NCBI RefSeq assembly: GCF_002017865.1 | Contig: NZ_MTJN01000002.1 | Coordinates: 868,001 to 932,000, forward strand | Reading direction: 5' to 3' | Source: Rhodoferax fermentans | GTDB taxonomy: Bacteria; Pseudomonadota; Gammaproteobacteria; Burkholderiales; Burkholderiaceae_C | Length of the DNA: 64,000 nucleotides | Shown here: positions 25,077 through 33,057 of the stretch, one piece after another | Position numbering within the stretch: the stretch's first letter is position 1 | Layout: each line of letters opens with the position of its first letter | Notes under the pieces: model-generated | The model's input: only the letters and a program-made list of their open reading frames with translations | What the model was told of the DNA's origin: nothing | Databases searched by the model: none | Made by a program: the position numbers and the translations under genes

Positions 25077-26614
25077 ACGCATTTTCAAACATACAAACTG
25101 CCGCTCCCACAGAGGATGTGACTGCAGACAAGAGGCCGACGGCCATTGTGATTGGTACGGGTTTTGGCGGTTTGGCAGCAGCCGTGCGCTTGAGCTGCAA
25201 AGGCTATCGGGTTCAAGTGCTGGAGAAGCAGGATCAGCCTGGTGGTCGGGCGGCTGTCTGGCGGCGCGACGGATTTACCTTTGATGCGGGGCCGACCATC
25301 GTGACCGCACCGTACATGCTGGAAGAGTTGTGGGAGATGTGCGGACGTCGATTCTCTGATGATGTCACACTGGTCCCGGTGGCACCTTTTTACCGGATTC
25401 GGTATGACGATGGCAGTTTTTTCGATTACGGCAAGGACCAGCAGGCCAATCGGGAACAGGTCAAGAAAATTTCCCCGTCGGACCTGGCGGGTTACGAGGC
25501 CTTTATCAAGGAAGCGGAGCGGTGTTATCAGCTTGGCTTCTTAGAGCTGGGAAGCATTGTTTACGACAGTCCAAGTGATTTGATTCGCGCGATCCCCAAC
25601 ATGCTGAGATTGCGAGGCTGGCGCAGCATCTATGACATGGTGTCGAGCTATATGAAACACCCCAAACTGCGTGCAGCCTTCACGCTGCAGTCGCTCTTGA
25701 TTGGGGGAAATCCGCTGAGCGTCACCGGCATTTACGCGCTCATCAATGCTCTGGAACGACGCTTTGGTGCGCATTGGGCGATGGGCGGCACAGGCTCGCT
25801 GGTGCAGGGACTGGTCGGCTTGCTGGATCAACGCCAAGTGCCCATTCGCTACAAAGCAGAAGTACGCCGCATTCTGGTGGAGCAAGGCAGAGCCACTGGC
25901 GTCGAGTTGGCCAACGGAGAGCACATCTCCAGTGACATCGTGGTCAGCAATGGGGACACGGCTTGGACCTACCGCTACCTGGTGGATGCCAAAGATCGCC
26001 CCCACTGGACGGACAGCCGAATTGAGAACAAAAAGTACTCCATGGGTTTGTTTGTCTGGTACTTTGGCACCGACAAAAAGTACGAAGATGTGCCTCACCA
26101 CACGATGGTGTTAGGTCCGCGTTATCAGGAGTTGCTCAACGATATCTTTAAACGCAAGCACTTGGCTGAAGACTTCAGCCTTTACCTGCACCGACCGACG
26201 GCCACTGATCCCGGCATGGCGCCAGAAGGGTGCGACACGTTTTACGCCTTGTCACCCGTACCTCACCTCGACAGTGGCACCGACTGGCAGGTCCAAGGTG
26301 AAATCTACCGCCAGAAGATTGAAAAGCGGCTGAGTGAAACGATTTTGCCCGAGCTTGGATCACATATCGTCACATCCCAGTTCACCACCCCACAAGACTT
26401 TCACGATCGTCTGCTGTCGTTCAAAGGAGCCGGTTTTGGCATGGAGCCTCTCCTACTGCAAAGTGCTTATTTCCGTCCGCACAACCGCAGCGAAGATGTC
26501 AAAGGCCTCTTCATGGTTGGGGCAGGAACGCACCCAGGCGCAGGTGTTCCTGGTGTCCTGATGTCCGCCAAAGCGCTTGAACAGGTAGTTCCCCATGTCA
26601 ACAGTTTCTCTTGA
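25073..26614 (+). CDS. crtI: Phytoene desaturase
   Basis: CrtI desaturates phytoene to neurosporene and/or lycopene. The N-terminal dinucleotide motif VIGTGFGGLAAAVRLS is followed by the family signature near residues 50-75 (QPGGRAAVWRRDGFTFDAGP). The C-terminal motif is MVGAGTHPGAGVPGVL. The 513-residue length is normal. Whether it performs three or four steps cannot be read from sequence; the crtA, crtC and crtD genes imply at least neurosporene flow. It overlaps crtB by 20 bases. Confidence 0.95.
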   Translation: MNAFSNIQTAAPTEDVTADKRPTAIVIGTGFGGLAAAVRLSCKGYRVQVLEKQDQPGGRAAVWRRDGFTFDAGPTIVTAPYMLEELWEMCGRRFSDDVTLVPVAPFYRIRYDDGSFFDYGKDQQANREQVKKISPSDLAGYEAFIKEAERCYQLGFLELGSIVYDSPSDLIRAIPNMLRLRGWRSIYDMVSSYMKHPKLRAAFTLQSLLIGGNPLSVTGIYALINALERRFGAHWAMGGTGSLVQGLVGLLDQRQVPIRYKAEVRRILVEQGRATGVELANGEHISSDIVVSNGDTAWTYRYLVDAKDRPHWTDSRIENKKYSMGLFVWYFGTDKKYEDVPHHTMVLGPRYQELLNDIFKRKHLAEDFSLYLHRPTATDPGMAPEGCDTFYALSPVPHLDSGTDWQVQGEIYRQKIEKRLSETILPELGSHIVTSQFTTPQDFHDRLLSFKGAGFGMEPLLLQSAYFRPHNRSEDVKGLFMVGAGTHPGAGVPGVLMSAKALEQVVPHVNSFS

Positions 26615-27659
26615 CTACGATTCGCGCGACCTGAAAGCCTGCATCGCCATGATGAAGGGCGGGTCGAAGACGTTCTTCGCTGCCAGCCGCTTACTGCCTA
26701 TGCGCGTGCGTGCTGCGGCGGTTGCCTTGTATGCCTTCTGCCGCGTCGCGGATGATTTGGTTGACCAAGGAGGAGATGTCCATACCAACTTATCGGTTTT
26801 GCGACAGCGACTGGACCAGATTTATTCTGGCAACCCATCCGAATTTGTTGAAGACCAAGCACTGACACTGGTTGTTCAACAGTATCAACTGCCGCGTTTA
26901 TTTCTAGACGCTTTGCTTGAAGGTTTCGAGTGGGATGCACTTGGGCACCGATACCAGACCTTGGAAGACCTTCAGTCCTATGCAGCGCGGGTTGCGGGTA
27001 CGGTGGGTGCGATGATGTGCTGGATCATGGGTTCAAAGTCGACCACGACTTTGGCACGAGCATGCGAACTTGGTGTCGCCATGCAACTCACGAATATTGC
27101 ACGTGATATCGGTGAAGATGCCCGCAACGGCCGAATCTATTTGCCTCTGGAGTGGATGGAAACAGCTGGTATCAACGTCGAAGAATGGCTTGAAAACCCA
27201 AAACCAACTGCTGAAGTCAAAGCTTTGATATCACGTCTTTTGGAAGAGGCTGATTTACTGTATCGCAGATCACAGTCCGGTATTGCAGAGTTGCCGCCAG
27301 ACTGCAGGGCAGCCATACTTGCCGCCAGTTCAATTTATGGGGAAATAGGCGCACAACTGAGGCGAGAAGGCCTTGACTCCATCACACGGCGAACGATTGT
27401 CAGTACAACGCGCAAACTCGTGTTGCTTGCCTCAGCTTGGACACAAGTCAGGTGGATCTACGTAGATACACAACAACCAAGCCCCTTAAAGGCCATTAGT
27501 TTTCTGGTTGAAAACTGCCAAAAAAACCTCAACGATCGAAACACCCCTACCTATGCACCAAACAGGGCCATGTCACAAAAGATCGAATGGGTTTTAGGAT
27601 TGTTCGAACGGCTTGAGAATGAAAGAATCGGACGCAAGCCGATCGAACTATCGGAATAG
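26595..27659 (+). CDS. crtB: Phytoene synthase
   Basis: CrtB condenses two geranylgeranyl diphosphates to phytoene. Both Asp-rich motifs are present: AFCRVADDLVD near residues 47-57 and NIARDIGEDARNGRIYLP near residues 166-183. The protein has 354 residues. It ends the 16.6-kb operon. Its stop lies only two bases from the stop of a convergent 30-codon gene, with no space for a classical terminator. The 3' third is visibly more AT-rich than the rest of the operon. Confidence 0.95.
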   Translation: MSTVSLDYDSRDLKACIAMMKGGSKTFFAASRLLPMRVRAAAVALYAFCRVADDLVDQGGDVHTNLSVLRQRLDQIYSGNPSEFVEDQALTLVVQQYQLPRLFLDALLEGFEWDALGHRYQTLEDLQSYAARVAGTVGAMMCWIMGSKSTTTLARACELGVAMQLTNIARDIGEDARNGRIYLPLEWMETAGINVEEWLENPKPTAEVKALISRLLEEADLLYRRSQSGIAELPPDCRAAILAASSIYGEIGAQLRREGLDSITRRTIVSTTRKLVLLASAWTQVRWIYVDTQQPSPLKAISFLVENCQKNLNDRNTPTYAPNRAMSQKIEWVLGLFERLENERIGRKPIELSE

Positions 27660-27661
27660 AC

Positions 27662-27754
27662 TTATTTTTTATCGTCGGGGCGATTCAGCCAGTTCATGAT
27701 CATGAACAAAATGAATACGACGTACATAATAATCAAAATGGTGCTGGTCTTCAT
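27662..27754 (-). CDS. 30-residue single-pass membrane microprotein downstream of pucC
   Basis: I do not recognise this gene. It encodes M-K-T-S-T, then a hydrophobic helix (about residues 6-24, ILIIMYVVFILFMIMNWLN), then a charged tail RPDDKK. A strong ribosome site, AAGGAGA, stands six to seven bases before the ATG, which is why I accept so short a frame. It follows pucC by 59 bases on the same strand, so it is probably the last gene of pucBAC. By size and place it could be an LH2-associated gamma-like subunit or an assembly peptide, but this is inference. Confidence 0.6.
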   Translation of the reverse strand: MKTSTILIIMYVVFILFMIMNWLNRPDDKK

Positions 27755-27813
27755 ATTTTCTCCTTAAAGTTGAGGTTCACTTTTCTATCGACACGGGAAT
27801 CAGATAATCTAGA

Positions 27814-29181
27814 CTAAAGTTTGGTTTTGCGACCAAGCAATGGGAGCATGATGACGATGGTCACACAAAGCAGCAGCAGCTCCAGCCCGTAAACGGTATG
27901 GTAACCAGTTGGCGAGTCGGACCACTTGGCAACAGAATCTCTTAAAACACCTCCAAAAGCCATGGCCAGGCCAGCGGCCGTCGCCTGTACAGCACCCCAG
28001 GTACCCAAGGCCATGCCAACTTGATCTTTTGGCGCCAAATTCATCGTCGAAGTCAACGTACCATGGCTAAACAGGCCGGCACCCAAACCAATTAAAAAAG
28101 TTCCTGAAGCAAATAACCAAGGGGCTTGTAAGTACCCCGAAACAATGATTGCACTGAATGCTGGAATACCTACCCAGGCCCCACCGCTGGCCATACGAAA
28201 AGGGTCGGCACCGCGACTCAAGACCCGAGATGCCCAGCCAAAACCGATCAAACCGCCAAACGCCAAAGTAGCGGTCAAGGTTGTGGTTGCAGAAACACTC
28301 AAGCCGAGAATTTCACCACCATAAGGCTCAAGTAAAACATCTTCCATCGTAAATGCTGCCGTTCCACATCCCAACACCAATAGGCGCCTGACAGCATGAC
28401 CACCTTTGCTGAAACTGATCCACGACTCCCGAAAGCTCGGATCGGCGACGGGCGCACTCTGTCGTACTGAGTGCCTCGCTTCCTGCTTCCAAAGGGCCAC
28501 AACATTCAGGCACATGGTGACAAGTGCAGCGCCCTGAATGACCTGAACCAAGCGGCCAGGACTATAGTCTGACAGCAGTTCGCCATAAATGAACGCGCTG
28601 CCAATCATGCCCACCAAAAGCATCACATACATCAGGCCAACCACTTTGGGCTGTGACTCGATTGGCGCCAAATCTGTCGCCAAAGCCAGACCAACTGTCT
28701 GCGTGGTGTGCATGCCGGCCCCTACCAACAGAAAAGCTACTCCCGCACCGATGTAGCCGACCCAAGGGGGGGCCTGCGCTGCCTCACCGGCACCCGCAAG
28801 AACCAACAGCGCAAACGGCATGATGGCAAACCCCCCAAACTGCAAAAGCGTACCCATCCAAATGAAAGGCACCCTGCGCCAACCTAACGCTGAACGATGG
28901 TTGTCTGATTTGAACCCAATCAAAGCTCGCAAAGGTGCGAATAACAGTGGCAGTCCGACCATGATGGACACCAGGGCGGACGGCACCTTGAGCTCAACAA
29001 TCATGACCCGATTCAACGTGCCAATCAGCATGACCATCGCCATGCCTACAGAAATCTGAAACAAAGACAACCTCAGCAACCTGGGCAGAGGAAGATCGGG
29101 GGTAGCTGCGTCAGCAAAAGGAAGGTAGCGCGTACCCGCTGCAGCCCATGCAAAAACCAGTTTTTGGCTAAATCTGTTCAT
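27814..29181 (-). CDS. pucC: LH2 assembly protein PucC (BCD-family MFS)
   Basis: PucC is needed for LH2 accumulation in Rhodobacter; it is a 12-helix MFS-type protein. The 455-residue product is very similar to the lhaA product (IGTLNRVMIVELKVPSALVSI; SDNHRSALGWRRVPFIWMG). It follows pucA, which identifies it as PucC rather than LhaA. No Shine-Dalgarno sequence precedes the ATG; instead a hairpin and a run of seven T (minus strand) end three bases before it, suggesting low expression relative to pucBA. Base composition is more AT-rich than in lhaA. Confidence 0.92.
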   Translation of the reverse strand: MNRFSQKLVFAWAAAGTRYLPFADAATPDLPLPRLLRLSLFQISVGMAMVMLIGTLNRVMIVELKVPSALVSIMVGLPLLFAPLRALIGFKSDNHRSALGWRRVPFIWMGTLLQFGGFAIMPFALLVLAGAGEAAQAPPWVGYIGAGVAFLLVGAGMHTTQTVGLALATDLAPIESQPKVVGLMYVMLLVGMIGSAFIYGELLSDYSPGRLVQVIQGAALVTMCLNVVALWKQEARHSVRQSAPVADPSFRESWISFSKGGHAVRRLLVLGCGTAAFTMEDVLLEPYGGEILGLSVSATTTLTATLAFGGLIGFGWASRVLSRGADPFRMASGGAWVGIPAFSAIIVSGYLQAPWLFASGTFLIGLGAGLFSHGTLTSTMNLAPKDQVGMALGTWGAVQATAAGLAMAFGGVLRDSVAKWSDSPTGYHTVYGLELLLLCVTIVIMLPLLGRKTKL

Positions 29182-29183
29182 TC

Positions 29184-29218
29184 AAAAAAAGGGACCGAGA
29201 TCTTTCGACCTCGGTCTC
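29184..29218 (-). terminator. Terminator-like hairpin between pucA and pucC
   Basis: On the minus strand a 9-bp stem (GAGACCGAG pairing with CTCGGTCCC, one G-T pair) with a 10-base loop is followed at once by seven T, the form of an intrinsic terminator. It sits between the pucA stop (29236) and the pucC ATG (29181). Partial termination here would give much pucBA mRNA and little pucC mRNA, as observed in other puc operons. Confidence 0.7.
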
Positions 29219-29235
29219 TAAGCTCCATACCTGCG

Positions 29236-29454
29236 TTATTTTTTCGCAGTCACGGCACCAGGCAAAGCTGGCACGGCATCAGCCGAAGCAGTCACTGCAG
29301 CTTTAGCAGCGCTACCGCTGTAGTAGGCCTTCAGCCATGGCACGTTGGTGAACAGGGCCAGATGAACGGCAAAAGCGCCGACAGCCACTGCACCCAAGTA
29401 AAGCGGAATACCTGTCGAAGGTTTCACATACAACCAAATTTTTCCGTAAATCAT
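29236..29454 (-). CDS. pucA: LH2 antenna alpha subunit
   Basis: The 72-residue product begins MIYGKIWLYVKPSTGIPLYL, typical of LH2 alpha polypeptides. It has one transmembrane helix with the bacteriochlorophyll-ligating His in VGAFAVHLALF (about residue 31). After the PWLKAYY motif it continues with an Ala-rich tail of about 27 residues, longer than in Rhodobacter and like the tail of Rubrivivax LH2 alpha. It follows pucB by 12 bases with a GGAG ribosome site. Confidence 0.92.
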   Translation of the reverse strand: MIYGKIWLYVKPSTGIPLYLGAVAVGAFAVHLALFTNVPWLKAYYSGSAAKAAVTASADAVPALPGAVTAKK

Positions 29455-29466
29455 GGTGTTATCTCC

Positions 29467-29619
29467 TTACTTGAGCCAAGGTGAGTAAATATAGGAAAGC
29501 AAATGGGCAAATGCGGCGATCATGCCGAAAATTTGCGTTCCCTGAATGAGATGCCGATGGATCTCTTGAGCTTCGGCTTCAGTCAGTCCCGTTGGGTAAA
29601 CTTTGTCTGTATCAGACAT
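29467..29619 (-). CDS. pucB: LH2 antenna beta subunit
   Basis: A 50-residue antenna beta polypeptide starting MSDTDKVYPTGLTEAEAQEI. The transmembrane helix carries the bacteriochlorophyll His in AAFAHLLSYIYSPWLK. The ATG at 29619 follows AAGGAGAATAACC, a strong ribosome site; the frame is open 33 bases further without support. It is the first gene of the pucBAC operon. The pairing with pucA and the pucC downstream make it LH2 rather than LH1. Confidence 0.92.
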   Translation of the reverse strand: MSDTDKVYPTGLTEAEAQEIHRHLIQGTQIFGMIAAFAHLLSYIYSPWLK

Positions 29620-29686
29620 GGTTATTCTCCTTGCAACGTGCAAAACCCGCACGAGGGTTATTTAAGGCCGGAATGGCCAAAAATTC

Positions 29687-29692
29687 ATTATA
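29687..29692 (-). promoter_or_regulatory. Putative -10 box of the puc operon
   Basis: A perfect TATAAT lies on the minus strand 68 bases upstream of the pucB ATG, in an AT-rich stretch. No convincing -35 box is seen at 16-18 bases, as often in activated promoters, and no TGT-N12-ACA site is found between pucB and crtC. The rest of the 174-base gap holds only short inverted repeats (for example GGCC-GGAAT-GGCC at 29667-29679). Confidence 0.4.
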
Positions 29693-29793
29693 TTTGCTGT
29701 CACCCACTAATAGCTGTTCCACCGCAAAAATACGCAATAGTGGCGACAACAAAAAAACCTTTCCAATACTTTCCATATTTAAAATATCAATCA

Positions 29794-30855
29794 CTAAAAC
29801 CGTCTTGGCATACGCCAAGGTAGCATTGCCCGAACCACCGGAGACACAAGCCGTGGTATCGATAATGATTCGTGAAAACTGACAACTTTCTCACCTAACA
29901 ACTCACTCTTCAAAAGAGATCTTTGATAGAAAGGCGTATCTTCAAGTTGTTCAGAAATCTCCACTGGCGCACTGCTACGAACACCTCTGCTCACCCGCCA
30001 TGCAGTAGGAGGTAGTACTTTACGCCCGGGTGGGTCAAAAGTGCTTACCTGTCCCTGACAATCAAACCGCAAAGCCAATATAGATTGGCTTTGATCCTTA
30101 TATTTCATGTCATACAGCACTGCAGTACTGCCATTGCGCATCAAACTACGTGACCAATCCCATTCATGAAAACCATTTTCAATAGGTTCATCACCTTCAT
30201 TTGAATCCAAATAGGCATTACCTTGCCACTTCTGAAAAGGTTTGCTCAGATTGACTTCAATTTTGGCTGATGGTGCAATCGGACCCCAACGGTGTTTCTT
30301 TTGGGCATCCAGTGCAGTACTGAATCCAAACAGCTGACGAGGTTCAATACGAATAGTCCCGGTGATCTTGTGAGGAATCGGAGACCCAGTTTCATCCACA
30401 CGTATCGTCAGACTGGTCCCATCCCAATACATGTCACTTGGGCCAATCACAAACCTGCTGGCGCTACGTGAGCAGTGCTTACGACTGCGTTCTGTCATAC
30501 ACCACCGTTTGTTATTGCGGCTGTACAAGGCAACATTCAGAGCACAAAAATTATCAGGATCTGTTTTGCCGCTGCGTCTGGCCCAAGCGTAGTAAGGCGA
30601 AAAGACGCTGCCAACAAAGGCAATCAAGCTCAATCCGAATTGGCCGTCGTCACTCATGGCGTCAACATACCACCAGAGGTAGCCTCCGTTTGGGACAGCC
30701 TGGTCAAACCGAGGTTCTCCAGAACTGCCGCGGCCGCCAGTCGCCCTGACATCGCTGCCATCGGCACTCCAGGCCCCGGATGGACACTCCCGCCCGCCAG
30801 ATACAAACCCGGTATCGGGCTGATCGCTCCTGGTCTCGAAAAAATGCTCAGCCAT
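29794..30855 (-). CDS. crtC: Carotenoid 1,2-hydratase (hydroxyneurosporene synthase)
   Basis: CrtC adds water across the 1,2 double bond of neurosporene/lycopene ends. The family stretch IAFVGSVFSPYYAWARR and the later GPSDMYWDGTSLTI are clear. The start is uncertain: the ATG at 30657 overlaps the crtD stop (ATGA) and gives 287 residues, but homology appears to begin upstream, at about 30708, with FDQAVPNGGYLWWYVDA, a core motif of the fold. The only in-frame standard start that includes it is the ATG at 30855, which overlaps crtD by 202 bases. The coding region is comparatively AT-rich. Confidence 0.85.
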   Translation of the reverse strand: MAEHFFETRSDQPDTGFVSGGRECPSGAWSADGSDVRATGGRGSSGEPRFDQAVPNGGYLWWYVDAMSDDGQFGLSLIAFVGSVFSPYYAWARRSGKTDPDNFCALNVALYSRNNKRWCMTERSRKHCSRSASRFVIGPSDMYWDGTSLTIRVDETGSPIPHKITGTIRIEPRQLFGFSTALDAQKKHRWGPIAPSAKIEVNLSKPFQKWQGNAYLDSNEGDEPIENGFHEWDWSRSLMRNGSTAVLYDMKYKDQSQSILALRFDCQGQVSTFDPPGRKVLPPTAWRVSRGVRSSAPVEISEQLEDTPFYQRSLLKSELLGEKVVSFHESLSIPRLVSPVVRAMLPWRMPRRF

Positions 30856-32192
30856 CCGTGTGTCGCCTGTCCATAAAGTGCACCACCTGTGCCGGGGAAA
30901 CGTTGATGAAAATGCCGAGGTGAGGTTCTAACCAACCGACCGGTATCCAACTCAATGTCCAGACCGCAGGCCCTGGCACGCCCAAAACTTCTTTCCTGCA
31001 ACTTCTCAAGCAAGTCAGCTGACAAGCGCTCATCATCCGTATCACCAATCGCTGGCGCATTGACCAAACACAACAATCGTTCAGGTGTATGCGAAGTCGC
31101 ACCTGCGCCCCGGTCTTGCGCACAGACATACAGCGTTGGATCCGTGGGCAAACTTTGCCGAGTGAAAATGTCCTCAAATTCTGTAGCGTACTGCCGTCCA
31201 AAAAACAGGTTGTGACGGTCCAAATTGAGACCTTTTGTCTTGGCCACAGCACACCAAGTGACGGCAGACAAAGAACGCTGTGCTTTGTGTGAAGAGAACG
31301 CCGCACGGCTTCGTGCCCCTAGCAAGCCTTGGTGCAACGCCGACACATCACCGTTAAAAACAAGCGCATCCGCCGCCAGCCGTTCACCGTCGCGCAAGAC
31401 CACACCTTTCACGCGACCCTGCTCAACCTGAATCTCCTGGCATTCCGTTTGGTAACGGAACTGCACACCGTTTTGTTTACACAGACGAACCAAACACTGG
31501 GCTAGCGAGGTCATGCCACCCTGAACCGACCACACACCATCCATCTCGACCTGGGCGATCAAATTCAGAGTTGCCGGTGCCTGTAAAGGTGAGGAACCAC
31601 AGTAAGTCGCATAACGGCCAAACAGCTGGCGTAAACGCGGGTCCGTGAAGTGCCTGCCCAAACTGTCCCACATGGTCCGCGTTGGACCAACACGCGCCAA
31701 CAATGCCAAACCACGAGGCCCCAAACTCATCATAAACTTCGGTAAGTTGCTGGCTTGTGACCGTATGAAAGGTGTCTCCAGGCTCCGATACAGGGCCTTG
31801 GTCGTTTGGCAGAAATGACGGAATCTCTGCGCTTCGTCTGGACCAGCAAAAGCCTCCACAGCAGCCTCGCTAGCCTGCGGATCGGCAAACAAATCCAATG
31901 CGCTGCCGTCGTCCCAAAAGTGTTTGGCAAGAACTGGCAAATGAGACAGTTTGAGTTCGGTGTCGATGTCAGCCCCTACCGACTCCATCAGCTCCGAGAA
32001 AACCCACTTCATGGTGAATACCGTGGGGCCGGCGTCAATGTAGCTTCCACCCACTTCCTGAGCACGCACTTTCCCACCGGCCTGCTCACTGCGCTCCACC
32101 ACGGTCACATCAAGGCCCTGATGCCCCAAGCGCAAAGCGGCAACAAGACCAGCCACCCCTGCACCCACCACGACCACATGTTTGTCAGCCAT
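30654..32192 (-). CDS. crtD: Hydroxyneurosporene/methoxyneurosporene desaturase
   Basis: CrtD introduces the 3,4 double bond during spheroidene/spirilloxanthin synthesis. The FAD motif VVVVGAGVAGLVAALRLG is at the N-terminus and the CrtI/CrtD-type C-terminal motif LYLAGGSVHPGPGVPMAAMSG near residue 470. The ATG at 32192 overlaps the crtA 3' end by eight bases and gives 512 residues; the frame is open 36 bases further back. The last 17 codons lack family similarity and overlap conserved crtC sequence in another frame. Confidence 0.93.
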   Translation of the reverse strand: MADKHVVVVGAGVAGLVAALRLGHQGLDVTVVERSEQAGGKVRAQEVGGSYIDAGPTVFTMKWVFSELMESVGADIDTELKLSHLPVLAKHFWDDGSALDLFADPQASEAAVEAFAGPDEAQRFRHFCQTTKALYRSLETPFIRSQASNLPKFMMSLGPRGLALLARVGPTRTMWDSLGRHFTDPRLRQLFGRYATYCGSSPLQAPATLNLIAQVEMDGVWSVQGGMTSLAQCLVRLCKQNGVQFRYQTECQEIQVEQGRVKGVVLRDGERLAADALVFNGDVSALHQGLLGARSRAAFSSHKAQRSLSAVTWCAVAKTKGLNLDRHNLFFGRQYATEFEDIFTRQSLPTDPTLYVCAQDRGAGATSHTPERLLCLVNAPAIGDTDDERLSADLLEKLQERSFGRARACGLDIELDTGRLVRTSPRHFHQRFPGTGGALYGQATHGWLSIFSRPGAISPIPGLYLAGGSVHPGPGVPMAAMSGRLAAAAVLENLGLTRLSQTEATSGGMLTP

Positions 32193-32961
32193 GCTGAACC
32201 TCACGTGAGACGCCGTAGCGTTTGCCAAGCCACAGACCTGTCATGGCAAGAACCCGCATCCGAACAAACATGGACTCTGCAAAATAGTCATTTTTATATG
32301 CTGCAGTGATGGCGTGTTTGTGAGCCCCTGAGTGGGCATAGGCGACCATGGCGTCCGTATCGCTCCAGAGACTAAAAGTACATTGCCGCAACAGCGGGGC
32401 TTCGCCCAGTCCCATGGCGAGGTGACATCCTTTGGCAGTGTTGAGTTCTTTTTGAGCCGGTGGTGAGTAGCGCCAAAACGCAAGTGCCTTGGCTGGCCGA
32501 ATGGTCCCCCGAGTCAACACAGCGACCAAGTTCCTCCCCGATTCAGACTCAGTACCAGTCTGATCCTGTGACGCCAACAAACAGTCAGTCGGAGTGACTC
32601 CCCAAACCTGCTCATCCCATTGCCCTCTGGCCGAGGTAACTGCCATCGAACTCAACCAGTGTTCGCGGGAATGTTCAATCATGGCCTGAACGTAGGGGCC
32701 TTCACAGAACTCATTGGCCTTTTGTTCATCCTCAAACAGACAAATCAAGCCTTGATGGCTGCCACTGGGACGCAAACCAAATCCACCTCCGTGCCCGCTA
32801 CCCATCACTTTGGAAAACAGGAGCCCAGGTACATCCTTGAGTGCACCAGGACCTTGGATCAGTCGCATCCACCCCCAAGCCCGATGTTGGGTCAAATAGT
32901 CAACCAGCAGCACCACAACCACACCGGAGAGTGCGATAGATGGGTTAGCAGAGGTATTCAC
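32185..32961 (-). CDS. crtA: Spheroidene monooxygenase
   Basis: CrtA uses oxygen to place a 2-keto group on spheroidene, giving spheroidenone in oxic cells. Visible family stretches are FSKVMGSGHGGGFGLRPS, QGLICLFEDEQKANEF and the C-terminal FAESMFVRMRVLAMTGLW. The GTG at 32961 has an AAGG about nine bases upstream and gives 258 residues; the frame is open to a TTG at 33006. It is first in a crtA-crtD-crtC run, 96 bases after pufC. Its presence points to aerobic photosynthetic pigmentation. Confidence 0.92.
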   Translation of the reverse strand: MNTSANPSIALSGVVVVLLVDYLTQHRAWGWMRLIQGPGALKDVPGLLFSKVMGSGHGGGFGLRPSGSHQGLICLFEDEQKANEFCEGPYVQAMIEHSREHWLSSMAVTSARGQWDEQVWGVTPTDCLLASQDQTGTESESGRNLVAVLTRGTIRPAKALAFWRYSPPAQKELNTAKGCHLAMGLGEAPLLRQCTFSLWSDTDAMVAYAHSGAHKHAITAAYKNDYFAESMFVRMRVLAMTGLWLGKRYGVSREVQHG

Positions 32962-33057
32962 TGTCTGACCTTCAGTCTTTGTCAAAACACGACACCAAGC
33001 CGCCAATCAGCATTTCAACAGGCATGCTCATCATCAACTCGGTGTCAACGGTTCACT

